Notes under the pieces: model-generated
Told to the model about the DNA's origin: nothing
Seen by the model: only the letters and a program-made list of their open reading frames with translations
Databases searched by the model: none
Assembly: GCA_002839355.1 (NCBI GenBank)
Contig: PGXW01000047.1
Location: 1-51,647 of the forward strand
Length of the DNA: 51,647 nucleotides
Direction of reading: 5' to 3'
Origin: Spirochaetae bacterium HGW-Spirochaetae-2
GTDB lineage: Bacteria > Spirochaetota > Spirochaetia > Sphaerochaetales > Sphaerochaetaceae
Shown: one piece after another, positions 24,666-34,057 of the stretch
Layout: each line of letters begins with the position of its first letter
Numbering within the stretch: the stretch's first letter is position 1
Translations under genes and position numbers: made by a program

Positions 24666-25763
24666 TTAGGTAGTGAGTCTATCATAGTTGAGTTTCAAAC
24701 CGATTCCCGGGGTCTCTGGGATGGTCAAAATTCCGTTTTTAGGCATGGGTGGGTCGATAAATGCAATATTCGAGACCTCTTCAAACATGAAGAGTCGTTC
24801 TAAGAAAATTCCGTTTGGAGCAGGAGAGAGCACATGCATATGCATGTATTCCATTCCATGGGGAGCGAAGTAGATATTCCAAGCCTGGGTCATGGCAATT
24901 ATCTTCTGCATTTCGGTGACTCCACCGCACCGAGTGATATCACACTGCAAATAATCGACAGCATTATTAATCAGTAGATCCCGTACTCCGAAACGAGTAT
25001 ATTCATGCTCACCGGTACCGACGGGTGTACGGGACATGGAACGGAACCGTGAGAGTCCTGGAATGTCGTCTGCAAACACCGGCTCTTCAAAAAATAAGAT
25101 ATCCAGTTCTTCCAAGCGTTCGGCCAACTGTATAGCCGTAGCAGCGGTGAAGGCGTTGTTTGCATCCACCATCAATCCGATTTTTGGTCCTATTGCATTA
25201 CGAACAGCTTGTATTCTAGCAACATCTTCCCCAAGGTTCCTGCCACCGTCGACTCCAACTTTCAGCTTTATCTGTTTATACCCTTTGGCAACCATGTCCA
25301 AAGCTTCTGCCACCAGTTCGTCCTTCGAATAACTAGTCCAACCACCACTTGCGTAAATCGGCAACTCTGTACGGGAACCACCAAGGAGTCGGTAGAGTGG
25401 AAGTCCAACCATTTGGGCCTTGATGTCCCAAAGGGCGATATCGATTGCGCTATAGGCGCAGAAGGCAAGTCCTTTTCTTCCAACACCACGCATGTAATGG
25501 AAGATTTCTTCATAGATGGATTCGGTCTCAAACGGATTTCTCCCAAGAATTTTCGGTCCTATACCTTTTAGCACCATCTCGCGAATAGCTTCACCGCCGA
25601 CCTCGTGGTATGTGGTTCCTATACCCTTTAGCCCGTCATTCGTAGTGATTTCCACAATGACATAGCCGATGGTTTCAACGTTCCTGGTAGAGTCGGCAAA
25701 ATTGCCCTTTATCCTAGTCTCTACAAGATAGACTTGAATATCGCTTACTTTGGTTCGCAACAT
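24666..25763 (-). CDS. Mandelate racemase/muconate lactonizing family enzyme (acid-sugar dehydratase type)
   Basis: 365 residues of the enolase superfamily. The capping domain comes first, then the barrel: KxK at Lys166/Lys168 (IKLKVG), metal ligands Asp200 (LMVDANN), Glu226 (FFEEP) and Glu252 (GTGEHEYT), and His302 (FAPHGMEY) as general acid/base. This layout fits acid-sugar dehydratases, which turn an aldonate or uronate into a 2-keto-3-deoxy acid, the substrate for the NanA-like lyase two genes on. AGGAACAT lies before the ATG on the coding strand. The exact sugar acid is not readable. Confidence 0.9.
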   Translation of the reverse strand: MLRTKVSDIQVYLVETRIKGNFADSTRNVETIGYVIVEITTNDGLKGIGTTYHEVGGEAIREMVLKGIGPKILGRNPFETESIYEEIFHYMRGVGRKGLAFCAYSAIDIALWDIKAQMVGLPLYRLLGGSRTELPIYASGGWTSYSKDELVAEALDMVAKGYKQIKLKVGVDGGRNLGEDVARIQAVRNAIGPKIGLMVDANNAFTAATAIQLAERLEELDILFFEEPVFADDIPGLSRFRSMSRTPVGTGEHEYTRFGVRDLLINNAVDYLQCDITRCGGVTEMQKIIAMTQAWNIYFAPHGMEYMHMHVLSPAPNGIFLERLFMFEEVSNIAFIDPPMPKNGILTIPETPGIGLKLNYDRLTT

Positions 25764-25782
25764 ATGTTCCTCCGTTTAATTA

Positions 25783-27081
25783 TCAACCAACTACCGAGGG
25801 CAACCATGTTGCCAGTCCCGGTATGAATGTGATCAGCAAAAGTGAAATGAATAGAGCAGGGAGATAGATGAGTATGCCGGTGTACATATGGGTCAATTTC
25901 AGCTTAGCCACATTTGAGGTGACGAAGAGTGTCATACCTACCGGAGGGGTGACCAGACCTATGCATAAATTGATAATCACCACGATACCGAAATGCAAAG
26001 GGTCGATGCCAAATTGGAGGGCAACTGGAAGCAATATCGGTACCATTATTAGCAAAGCTGGTGATTGATCAAGCAGCATACCTACTATAAGCAGTAGGAA
26101 ATTGACAAATAGAAGGAAAAGCAACGGTGAATTGGCATAGTTGAGGAAGAATGCGGTTACCGTTTGAGGGATCCGCAAGGCAGTGATGACCCAGGCCATT
26201 GCCGTTGAGATGGCAATGATCACCATGACGTTTGCGGTAGTCTTGGCGGTATTCACCAGTGCTTGGTAAAAATCCTTCCAGTTCAAGGTCTTCAGAATGA
26301 ACTTTGTAACTAGAAGTGCGTACAATACTGCAACAGCGGCCGATTCTGTTGCAGTGAAAATACCCGAGACGATACCGACAATAATGATAATCGGAAGGAG
26401 AAGGGACGGTAGCGTCTGGACAAACGAGTTCCATACCTCCCTCAGAGTGGCCGCCCTTTCCGATTTTGGGTAACCGTTTTTCTTGGCAACGATGAATACA
26501 GTAATTATTTCAGCGATTCCAATGAGCATTCCAGGTATGAATCCGGCTAGGAACATCTCACTAACCGACACATTCCCGGCAACGACAGCGTAAATGATCA
26601 TAATGGTACTTGGGGGAATGATGGGGCCTATGATAGCCGAGGCAGCAGTGGTTGATGCTGCGAATTTCTTGGGGTAGCCGGCGGTCTCCATCATGTCTAT
26701 CTCGATCTTTCCCAGTCCGGCAGCATCTGCAGTCGCCGATCCACTGATCCCTGCGAAGAAAATTGACGCGAGTATGTTGACGTATGCTAATCCGCCGGTG
26801 ATGTGACCCACGAGATTGTTGCAGAAATGGACAATCCGCTGGGTGATACCCCCGGTAGTCATGATTTCACTGGCCAATATGAAGAGGGGTATTGCCAAGT
26901 AGACGAAATTATCGACACCGGTGAACATTTTCAATGGGATTATCTGAAGATTGCCTCCAAGGATGCCAAAAGCGAAGATACTTGTGATACCCATGGAAAA
27001 GAGCACAGGCAAACCAATCAACATGGTGATGATGAAAAACAACAATATGATAAAAGCCATGTTTAACCTCGTCCTATTCAA
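25783..27081 (-). CDS. dctM: TRAP transporter large permease DctM
   Basis: 432 residues, about 12 helices, with the DctM pattern: MAFIILLFFIITMLIGLPVLFSMG, LASIFFAGISGSATADAAGLGKIE, ASSA-type TTAASAIIGPIIPPSTIMIIYAV and LGLVTPPVGMTLFV-type segment. It forms the transport channel with DctQ. It overlaps dctQ by 8 bp (27074-27081), so the two are translationally coupled. Part of the IclR-controlled cluster. Confidence 0.94.
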   Translation of the reverse strand: MNRTRLNMAFIILLFFIITMLIGLPVLFSMGITSIFAFGILGGNLQIIPLKMFTGVDNFVYLAIPLFILASEIMTTGGITQRIVHFCNNLVGHITGGLAYVNILASIFFAGISGSATADAAGLGKIEIDMMETAGYPKKFAASTTAASAIIGPIIPPSTIMIIYAVVAGNVSVSEMFLAGFIPGMLIGIAEIITVFIVAKKNGYPKSERAATLREVWNSFVQTLPSLLLPIIIIVGIVSGIFTATESAAVAVLYALLVTKFILKTLNWKDFYQALVNTAKTTANVMVIIAISTAMAWVITALRIPQTVTAFFLNYANSPLLFLLFVNFLLLIVGMLLDQSPALLIMVPILLPVALQFGIDPLHFGIVVIINLCIGLVTPPVGMTLFVTSNVAKLKLTHMYTGILIYLPALFISLLLITFIPGLATWLPSVVG

Positions 27082-27613
27082 TAGTTCGTGATTCGAATGG
27101 TGCTATTTCTCCCACAGCCACCCCCATGATCTCCAAGATAGTCTCATAGGAGAGAAGGAGAATGCCAATCATGGGAGCGGAAAACAGAATCCACCCGGGT
27201 GCCCTCAATGTCGAGGAGTGGAAACGGGCGTTTTGTTTGATCACCTGCAGTGAGTAGATAAACACCACTGCAAGGAAGACAATCACCAATATGCGGGAGA
27301 TGTAGTACATGATGGTACGGTTTCTTATGCCCAGTTTATCGTAGATGTAGTTGATTGAGACCATGGAACCTTCGCGAAAGTTTACTCCGACAATAATGTA
27401 TACCGTCCACACAAGGAGATACCTAGCGAACTCTTCGGTAAATGGAAATGAGAATGAGAAGTATTTGACGATCACGAATCGATACAATACCTGAAATAAC
27501 AGCGTAAGGAAACAAATCAAGATGAAAAGCGCACTTACAGCTTCAAGTCCTTTTGCCAACACGGCTGAACCATTATTCAGTTTTCTGTATATTCTTTTGC
27601 CTGGACTATCCAT
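27074..27613 (-). CDS. dctQ: TRAP transporter small permease DctQ
   Basis: 179 residues with four membrane helices and the DctQ hallmark PFTEEFARYLLVWTVYIIVG, followed by the conserved FREGSMVSINY. It couples the binding protein to DctM. It lies 36 bp after the binding-protein gene and overlaps dctM. Confidence 0.92.
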   Translation of the reverse strand: MDSPGKRIYRKLNNGSAVLAKGLEAVSALFILICFLTLLFQVLYRFVIVKYFSFSFPFTEEFARYLLVWTVYIIVGVNFREGSMVSINYIYDKLGIRNRTIMYYISRILVIVFLAVVFIYSLQVIKQNARFHSSTLRAPGWILFSAPMIGILLLSYETILEIMGVAVGEIAPFESRTIE

Positions 27614-27649
27614 GCAAGTACGCTCCTTTACACCAAATTTCTTTTGAGA

Positions 27650-28681
27650 TTATTTGCGATATGCGTCGAGTGCATCAATCAATGAATCGACCATCTTGTC
27701 ACCAATTTCTGCTCGGACAAACGACTGGGTTGCGTTGAAGATGGTGCTGTGCCACGCCTCCAAGGCCTCTGCTGTCGGCTGTGTGACTATCATACCTTGT
27801 TTCTTTAGGAATTCCAGTCCTTCTTTGTTACGGATGGAGATGACATCGTTGGCGGCTTTTGTTGCCTGTTTTGATCCCTCCAGAACAACCTTTTGCAGGT
27901 CTTTGGGTAGCGAGGTGAAAACACCGTCGTTGATTATGTAAGCCATGATGGAGGCCATGTGTCCATCCAAGGTCAGGTATTTCTGTACTTCGAAAGTCTT
28001 ATCCTGGATGATATTGAGGATGGGGTTTTCTTGGCCATCGACCACACCGGTCTTCATTGCCATGTACATTTCAGATCCCGGCATAGGTACAGCTCGGGCG
28101 CCCATGGCTTCTACCATTCGGACGGATACCGGATTTTCCATCACACGGAATGTGATGCCGCGGGTGTCTTGCATGGTCTTCACTTCTCGAATTTTATTGG
28201 TGAAATGTCTGAATCCATTTGAACCAGTGTTCATTATTCGTATGTTCGCTACATTGTTGACCTCTTCAAACATTGATTGTCCCCATTCACCGTTTAGGAC
28301 ATCGTTGCATTCTTCGATACTGCCAAATAGTCCGGGGATGGACAACAACATGGTCGGCTTGTAGATATTGTTAAGCATGCTGATGTTGATCACCGCCATT
28401 TCAATGGCTCCAGAAGAGACCCCCTGTACAAACTCTGCGGCATTACCAAGTTGTCCACCGGGGTAGATATCCACAATGATTCTTCCCTTGGACTGCTCTT
28501 CAACATAGGTCTTGAACACTTCTCCATACATGACATCGGGACTGTCGTTGGGGTCCATCGCTGTCGGGGTGTAAGCGAGTTTCAGGGTGTAGACCTTGTC
28601 TGCCTTATCGACGGTTCCCTGTGCGAATACCAGAGTTGCGCTTGCAATGACCAATAATGCAATTGTCAAAGCTCTTTTCAT
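27650..28681 (-). CDS. dctP: TRAP transporter solute-binding protein DctP
   Basis: The ATG at 28681 is preceded by AAGGAGGAAG, giving a 343-residue protein with a signal peptide (MKRALTIALLVIASATLVFAQG). The longer frame to 28804 would run through the promoter. Family motifs: YVEEQSKGRIIVDIYPGGQLGN, ITFRVMENPVSVRMVEAMGARAVPMPGSEMYMAM, and VVDGQENPILNI, which carries the conserved residues that bind the ligand carboxylate. The ligand is likely a sugar acid, from the neighbouring dehydratase and lyase. Confidence 0.93.
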   Translation of the reverse strand: MKRALTIALLVIASATLVFAQGTVDKADKVYTLKLAYTPTAMDPNDSPDVMYGEVFKTYVEEQSKGRIIVDIYPGGQLGNAAEFVQGVSSGAIEMAVINISMLNNIYKPTMLLSIPGLFGSIEECNDVLNGEWGQSMFEEVNNVANIRIMNTGSNGFRHFTNKIREVKTMQDTRGITFRVMENPVSVRMVEAMGARAVPMPGSEMYMAMKTGVVDGQENPILNIIQDKTFEVQKYLTLDGHMASIMAYIINDGVFTSLPKDLQKVVLEGSKQATKAANDVISIRNKEGLEFLKKQGMIVTQPTAEALEAWHSTIFNATQSFVRAEIGDKMVDSLIDALDAYRK

Positions 28682-28721
28682 TTTCTTCCTCCTTAGGATG
28701 CTTCTAGCATCGTGATAAAAT

Positions 28722-28754
28722 AGCATGTTGTTCTGTATTGTAGAACAGTATGCT
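28722..28754. promoter_or_regulatory. IclR-type operator in the dctP promoter
   Basis: An extended dyad: AGCAT (28722-28726) and TGTTCT (28729-28734) mirrored by AGAACA (28742-28747) and ATGCT (28750-28754) around a 7-bp centre. On the minus strand a promoter TTGCAT (28775-28770), 17 bp, CATACT (28752-28747) has its -10 inside the right half of the dyad, so binding would repress dctPQM and the downstream enzymes. Confidence 0.75.
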
Positions 28755-28990
28755 AAATAAAATAACACTATGCAAATTCTAGAAGAGGTCTGGGTATCTG
28801 TCAACAGTTTTTTTGGGAAAATTGCGTAAAGAAACGTCCTGGATTGAGAAGGATGAAAATGGTTCGGACAGAAGAGACGACAATGTTGAATATTCCCTAA
28901 CTGTGGGAGCTTTCATAAACGTGACAAAAATGTTTTACGTACAGGGAATTGGATTACAATCGAGGGGGTACCATTCTTGTAGTGTTGCGC

Positions 28991-29758
28991 CTATGTCCTA
29001 TTCCGTATTTCGAAAGACGCCGATATCAAGTTGCGAGCCAATCTTTCAATATCGTCATCAGGAATATGTTGCACGGGTCCCGAGACACACATGCCTCCTA
29101 TCAGCCGCCCGTCACGTGCTCTCACGGGAACACCGATACATCGTATCCCTTGCTCGTGTTCGCTATTATCTACAGAGAAACCCCGAGAGGCTGAAAGTTT
29201 AAGGTCCCGCATCAACTCCTCTACCGAAGTTAGGGTGGTCTTGGTGAAAGGAACCAGGTGGTCGTCAAGGTGGGCGGAGACCTCCTCTTTAGGAAGGGCG
29301 CTGAGTATGGCCTTACCCAGTGAGGTGCAGTAGAGCGGGGCTTTTTCCCCCATAAGGGATCGCACCAGATAGTCGTTGCTTATGCTCTTGGGATACGTGT
29401 TGTACAGATAAAGGACCTGTGTTCCATGCATGACACCAAAGAGGACAGCATGATTGAGTTCGTTGGAAAGACGTTGCATGATCTGCATGACAATCGCCTG
29501 ATATTCAATTCTGCTGGTAATGACGTAAGAGAATTCCAACATCTTAAGGGAAAGCCGATAATGATCTGTAGTAGGATTTTTCTCGACATAGCCGGCTGCC
29601 ACAAGGGTAGAAATCATGTTGAAGACATTGCTCTTATTTAAATCCAGTTTTTTCGCAATTTCAGTGATACCAAGATCAGGGGTCTTGGCAGTAAAGCACT
29701 CCAGTATCTTGAGACACTTATATAATGATTTGACTTTCACTTCGCCTGTATTTTCCAT
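28991..29758 (-). CDS. IclR-family transcriptional regulator
   Basis: 255 residues: N-terminal winged helix (KSLYKCLKILECFTAKTPDLGI, TEIAKKLDLNKSNVFNMISTL) and the C-terminal IclR effector domain (YCTSLGKAILSALP, SRGFSVDNSEHEQGIRCIGVPVRARDGRLIGGMCVSGP). GAGG lies 8 nt before the ATG. It is upstream of and co-oriented with dctPQM and likely controls them through the 28722-28754 dyad. IclR proteins of sugar-acid clusters (KdgR type) commonly sense a 2-keto-3-deoxy acid, which would fit here. The 28755-28990 gap contains the dctP promoter and no gene. Confidence 0.92.
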   Translation of the reverse strand: MENTGEVKVKSLYKCLKILECFTAKTPDLGITEIAKKLDLNKSNVFNMISTLVAAGYVEKNPTTDHYRLSLKMLEFSYVITSRIEYQAIVMQIMQRLSNELNHAVLFGVMHGTQVLYLYNTYPKSISNDYLVRSLMGEKAPLYCTSLGKAILSALPKEEVSAHLDDHLVPFTKTTLTSVEELMRDLKLSASRGFSVDNSEHEQGIRCIGVPVRARDGRLIGGMCVSGPVQHIPDDDIERLARNLISASFEIRNRT

Positions 29759-30104
29759 TATTCATTACCTCGTTCTCTATTAGAATACATGGTAAAAATA
29801 ATTTAGTCAAAGCTAATTGAAGAAAACAGGCTTCGGGAACTAACTCGAATTTGATTTTTCCTCTCGTGGAGAGACCTATGATCTAATAGGGAAATATCTG
29901 GGGAGAAGATCACCAAAGGAGAGAATGGAGAGGAAACAGAGCAGTATAGTGAAACAAAATTACTTCAAGCTAAAGTATTGACCAATAGATACATGGGTAG
30001 GAAGAGGTGTTTGGATATCGACAAGAAGTGGACTGCCAAGGTAACTGATGTTAGGAGCCGGTTTTGGTCTGAGTCTTCCTTTATCGAAGGAGGATTTTGT
30101 GGAG
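29759..30104. other. Intergenic region between iclR and the nitrilase gene
   Basis: Contains the probable iclR promoter on the minus strand. A GTTCT-CTATT-AGAAT dyad at about 29774-29788 weakly resembles the IclR operator. No convincing gene. Confidence 0.4.
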
Positions 30105-30199
30105 ATTCTTCCAGGTACGTGTTTTCCACATAACCCATCATAAAGACCCGAGAAGCACAATCTTCGGGCTGGACGGGGAATTTCTTCCTGGTGCCGGGA
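30105..30199 (+). repeat. Repeat family A, copy 5
   Basis: CTTCCAGGTACGTG, TTTTCCACATAACCCATCA, a diverged hairpin (AGAAGCACAATCTTCGGGCT, left arm altered), GACGGGGAATTTC and CTTCCTGGTGCCGG. It lies between the iclR and nitrilase genes and marks the end of the second catabolic module. Confidence 0.8.
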
Positions 30200-30310
30200 G
30201 TCATCCAATCTGGGTTTTTTTTGGCACTTGAGTATACTCGAAGGTTTTTTGTAAATCTTGAAATACAGGAACATACCAAGCCTGTGTTATACTGGAACCA
30301 GGAGTCGACT

Positions 30311-31276
30311 ATGGAAAAAATTAAGGTCGCAAGTGTACAGTTCCAGCATGCTGCTGGCGACAAAGAGCATAATTTGCAGGTGATAACTTCGTACGTGGAG
30401 CAAGCAGTACAGCAAGGGGTTAGCCTCATAGTGTTTCCTGAGATGTGTATCACCGGATATTGGCATGTACGAAACTTGGATGAACAGGAAATCCGTCAGA
30501 TGGCAGAACCAGTACCTTCAGGCCCATCAAGTACGTACCTGGTACAGCTTGCAACTACCCATCGGATGACGATAGGAGCTGGGCTGATTGAAGTTTCACC
30601 CGAGGGTAAGCTGTTCAATACCTATGTGGTGGCTCTTTCGGATGGCACGGTACACTATCATAGAAAACTGCACACCTTCATCAGCGCCCATATGCAGAGT
30701 GGGGATTCCTACACCGTTTTTGACACACCTCAGGGAGTAAAAGTGGGAGTTCTGACCTGTTATGACAACAATATTGTAGAGAACGTTCGAATAACCGCCT
30801 TACTGGGGGCAGATGTGCTGCTTGCTCCACATCAAACAGGGGGATGTGACTCGGCGAGCCCCAAGGGGATGAAACCAATCGATGTGAACCTATGGGAAGA
30901 GCGGGCGAATAGGGAAGAAGAACTCAGGGCAGAATTTCAAGGGCCCAAAGGAAGAGGTTGGTTGATGCGTTGGCTTCCCTCACGTGCCCATGATAATGGA
31001 ATATTCCTGGTATATAGCAATGGGGTGGGGCGAGATGACGACGAAGTCCGAACCGGAAACGCCATGATTTTGGACCCCTATGGTGAGGTTTTGGCTGAAA
31101 CAACTGCAGTTGGGGATGATATGGTTATTGCGGAGCTTGATCCTTCACTCCTCTCTCGTAGTACTGGGAGGCGATGGATGAGGACGAGACGGCCTGATCT
31201 GTACGAACTGCTTACCCATCGTATTGGGAATGAAGAAGATACGAGGACTGTACGGTTCTCTTTAGAGTCGGATTGA
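30311..31276 (+). CDS. Carbon-nitrogen hydrolase (nitrilase superfamily)
   Basis: 321 residues from the ATG at 30311, which has GGAG 6 nt upstream; the open frame extends back into repeat A but that part is not protein-like. The catalytic triad is visible: Glu44 (VFPEMCITGY), Lys119 (YHRKLHTF) and Cys150 (VLTCYDNN). Members hydrolyse amides, nitriles or carbamoyl groups; the substrate is unknown. It stands alone between two repeats and is convergent with a broken nagA. Confidence 0.9.
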   Translation: MEKIKVASVQFQHAAGDKEHNLQVITSYVEQAVQQGVSLIVFPEMCITGYWHVRNLDEQEIRQMAEPVPSGPSSTYLVQLATTHRMTIGAGLIEVSPEGKLFNTYVVALSDGTVHYHRKLHTFISAHMQSGDSYTVFDTPQGVKVGVLTCYDNNIVENVRITALLGADVLLAPHQTGGCDSASPKGMKPIDVNLWEERANREEELRAEFQGPKGRGWLMRWLPSRAHDNGIFLVYSNGVGRDDDEVRTGNAMILDPYGEVLAETTAVGDDMVIAELDPSLLSRSTGRRWMRTRRPDLYELLTHRIGNEEDTRTVRFSLESD

Positions 31277-31363
31277 CCAGTTTTAACGGTGGAGAGCAAT
31301 GCTGGTTGAGTAAATAAAAAGTTACCAATTGTGCACGTGCACTCCCTAGTACTTGCTTTTCGC

Positions 31364-32456
31364 TTAGACTGCCTTAAACACTTCTTGAATGGCCATCTCT
31401 TCAGATAGTATCACGAGATCAGCTTTATAACCTGGCTCTACACGTCCTCTATCGGTCTGTGACAGTACGCTCAGCGGGTTTTCAGATGTAATTTGGAAAA
31501 AGGTGTGTTTATCGCAGCATATCGTTATCGCTATAATAGCAGGCCTTCCCATTTGAGTAGATCTTTTTTCCTACATAGGTTCCTTCACATGCACCCAGGC
31601 CTGCTAGGATCATGGCATCGGAGATGATACAGAGGCGCTCTGTGCCAAAGTTACGTATGGTGAGGTCTAACAGAGCAGGATGGACATGCACTCCATCACA
31701 GACGAGTTCATAGGTTGTATGTGAAAAAGGTCGTACAAAGGGCATGGCTGCCAAGCCAGGTCTTTTGTGATCGATGGGGCTCATGGCATTGTACAGGTGG
31801 GTGATATGGTTTCTGGCTCTAGGTCGTAGTTCATCTATGGTGCAGTTGCTATGCCCATAGGCAACAACGATGTGGTGCTCTTCCAAGATGTCTGCTAACT
31901 CTTCGCTGCCGTGCACCTCAGGTGCTATGGTCATGGTGGTGACAAGGGGTTTGCCACCCGCTTGTATGGTAAGGATTTTCTGTAGGTACTCTTTATCATA
32001 TGATTTGATGTTAGAGGACAGTATGCCTCCCCTTTTCTCTGCTGCGATGAAGGGTCCCTCGAGGTAGACTCCAAGCAGGTGGGAGGAGAGGAAGGGGCTA
32101 TTTTCCAGTGCTTTGCCGATTTCGGCCAAGAGGTCCAGATCGGAGACGAGTGCAAGTTGGAAGGAGGTGATGCCTTTCTTTAAAAGGAACATGGCTAATC
32201 CTTCAAGATTCTCTTGCATGGCACCTTTGATGGCACCAAAGCCTCCAGCACCATGTAGGTGCATATCTACGAGGCCAGGTCCGACGATGCCCCCGTTTGC
32301 ATCAAAGTGTTTGAGCTTTTTCATCGGCGCTGTCTCATGCTTACCTACAGTGGTTATGATGCCCTGCTCAACAGATATGGTGGTATGTGGTTGTAAGGTT
32401 CCTTGTGTATAGACTGTGGCATTGGTTATTACATAGGTAGGTTCATGATGGAGCAT
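31364..32456 (-). pseudogene. nagA: N-acetylglucosamine-6-phosphate deacetylase, internally deleted
   Basis: From the ATG at 32456 the protein is a clear NagA: VGPGLVDMHLHGAGGF, LGVYLEGPFIA, VVAYGHSN, THLYNAMSPIDHKRPG, VCDGVHVHP and ISDAMILAGLG. At YYSDNDMLR it meets a stop (31509). A different frame then gives QITSENPLSVL, DRGRVEPGYKADLVIL to a stop at 31364, which is the normal NagA C-terminus. About 40 residues that should lie between them are missing, so a deletion with frameshift has removed the last part of the active-site barrel. The gene is probably inactive. No nagB or transporter is beside it. Confidence 0.88.
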
Positions 32457-32801
32457 AGGCTACTCTCCTGGCTTGGAAACCATGATGGTGTATGTGGAAG
32501 GAAGAGGAGATATCAAATGTGGTACATCCACGAGAGTGAATTGTACGCTCTTGTGGTGGCTGTCTAAGCAGGTGTGCGGTATCATTAATTATGGTAGAGC
32601 ACATACTTGTGGAGAAGGTGTTCACCATAATCTTCAACGCTGATTTGGGGGTATGCTTCTCTCTATGATGAAGGGGATCATCATATGCTTGGTGGTTTTG
32701 TTTCTTGTCCTTTGCATGCTTCATTGTCGATTCCTTGCTGTATGCTGGTGGAATACTAGCTCTATAAGAGAAATTTACCACACCCTGTCGATGAAAGCGA
32801 T
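32457..32801. other. Intergenic region between nagA and the second jetD fragment
   Basis: Contains the nagA start region on the minus strand. Stops in all plus frames; no jetD sequence upstream of 32802 can be read, so the fragment begins abruptly. Confidence 0.45.
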
Positions 32802-33158
32802 ATGGTGATTTTTGGAAGAGGATATCATTTCGAGCATTGGAAGAACTGTACATGGCTCCAGAAGGTTGATTTGCGCTACTGGGGTGACTTGGATACCCAT
32901 GGGTTTCGTATCTTGGATCAGTTCCGCATGATCTTTCCCCATACCACTTCATTCCTCATGGACCGAAATACACTTATGCAACATGAAATTTCCTGGGGAG
33001 ACGAGCCTAAACCGACAACCGTGGAATTAGCCCGCCTCACGCCTGATGAAGCCGTTCTTTACGATGACCTTCGCTTCAACAGAATCAGAAGAAACCTACG
33101 TCTTGAACAGGAATTCATTCGATTTGGGAAAATCGAAGAGGCTGTGGCTTGTATTTAG
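32802..33158 (+). pseudogene. jetD: jetD (Wadjet) fragment, C-terminal part
   Basis: The frame starts abruptly at MVIFGRGYHFEHW and continues WLQKVDLRYWGDLDTHGF, RILDQFRMIFPHTTSFLMD, RNTLMQHEISWGDE to a natural stop. This is the DxD-containing C-terminal half of the DUF2220/JetD Toprim-like nuclease domain. It fits exactly onto the 13344-13560 fragment, which ends at AMVIF. The 13 bases ATGGTGATTTTTG occur in both (13545-13557 and 32802-32814). Alone it cannot make a working JetD. Confidence 0.82.
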
Positions 33159-33227
33159 GGGGTGTCTGGGATACGGGGACGTTTTGGCCGACGACTCCAC
33201 TTTTTTCCTCAATGAGGATTGTGCGGA

Positions 33228-33322
33228 GATCCTTCCTGGAACCATGCTTCCACATAACCCATCAGAAATAGCCTAGAAGCCCGTTTTTCAGGCTGAACGA
33301 GGATTTTCTTCCTGGTACCGGA
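33228..33322 (+). repeat. Repeat family A, copy 6
   Basis: ATCCTTCCTGGAACCATG, TTCCACATAACCCATCAG, hairpin AGCCCG-TTTTT-CAGGCT (one mismatch), GAACGAGGATTTTC and TTCCTGGTACCGG. It lies 70 bp after the jetD stop and ends three bases before the stop codon of the convergent gntR gene. Confidence 0.85.
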
Positions 33323-33324
33323 AA

Positions 33325-34038
33325 TCAATGTTTCAGCTTTTCAATTGTCTGATACGTATGCTCAAGATGTATTTTGATCAACTGGGTTGCACGGGCACCA
33401 TCAAGAGCTTTCATTGCGGCTATCAGTTCTTTATGTTCAGAGAAACCCTGAAAATTATAAAGCTTTTCTGTCTTGGCGATACTAAATAACATAAGATTGG
33501 TCAAATGTTTATAAAGATAAGTTATAACTGTATTACCCGTCGCGGATACCAGTGTCTGGTGGAATTTGATATCAAGTTTCCGATATTGGTCCAAGGTTGA
33601 TGCCTTTCTAACCGCTTCCATCTCCGAAATAACAGTCTCCAATTCATCAACAATTTCAAGATTTGGGTTGGCAATATATTGGGAGATTGCGAAAATTTCG
33701 ATAAGCTCTCTTGTTTTAGTCAGATCCAATAGAATGGATTTATTGTATGAGAGTTCTAAACTGAATGTATTAGTAATGGACTCGAAATAAAAATCAAGTC
33801 CTTGTTTCTTGGCAAAGATGCCACGTCCTTGCTGGATGGAAACCAATCCTTTTGTCTCTAAGTTTTTTAGAGCTTCCCTCACCGTTCGTGTACCAACGTT
33901 GAATTGCTCTGCCATTTCATTTTGAGATGGAAGACGGTCTCCATCTTTCATCGAATCGCTAAGCACAACTCGCTCTAATTCACGGGCAATATGATCCGTT
34001 CGGCTCAATCTCTCAACTGGGGTTACATGTTCAAACAT
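33325..34038 (-). CDS. GntR-family regulator (FadR/FCD type)
   Basis: 237 residues: winged helix (SQNEMAEQFNVGTRTVREALKNLETKGLVSIQQGRGIF) and an all-helical FCD ligand domain (LTKTRELIEIFAISQYI, DIKFHQTLVSATGNTVITYLYKHL, HKELIAAMKALDGARATQLIKIHLEHTYQTIEKL). FCD regulators of this sort sense carboxylic or sugar acids, with Asp/His residues that may bind a metal. It is divergent from the aldolase/ABC operon and shares a promoter region with two similar dyads, so it is the likely repressor of that module. Confidence 0.92.
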   Translation of the reverse strand: MFEHVTPVERLSRTDHIARELERVVLSDSMKDGDRLPSQNEMAEQFNVGTRTVREALKNLETKGLVSIQQGRGIFAKKQGLDFYFESITNTFSLELSYNKSILLDLTKTRELIEIFAISQYIANPNLEIVDELETVISEMEAVRKASTLDQYRKLDIKFHQTLVSATGNTVITYLYKHLTNLMLFSIAKTEKLYNFQGFSEHKELIAAMKALDGARATQLIKIHLEHTYQTIEKLKH

Positions 34039-34057
34039 AATTTGATAATGCCCTTAT

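Noticed and set aside
28813-29202. 129-aa forward frame before iclR
   Set aside because: Overlaps the 3' end of iclR antisense and lacks family motifs or a ribosome binding site.
32443-32952. 169-aa reverse frame between nagA and jetD
   Set aside because: Low-complexity, no motif, overlaps the jetD C-terminal fragment and the nagA start region.
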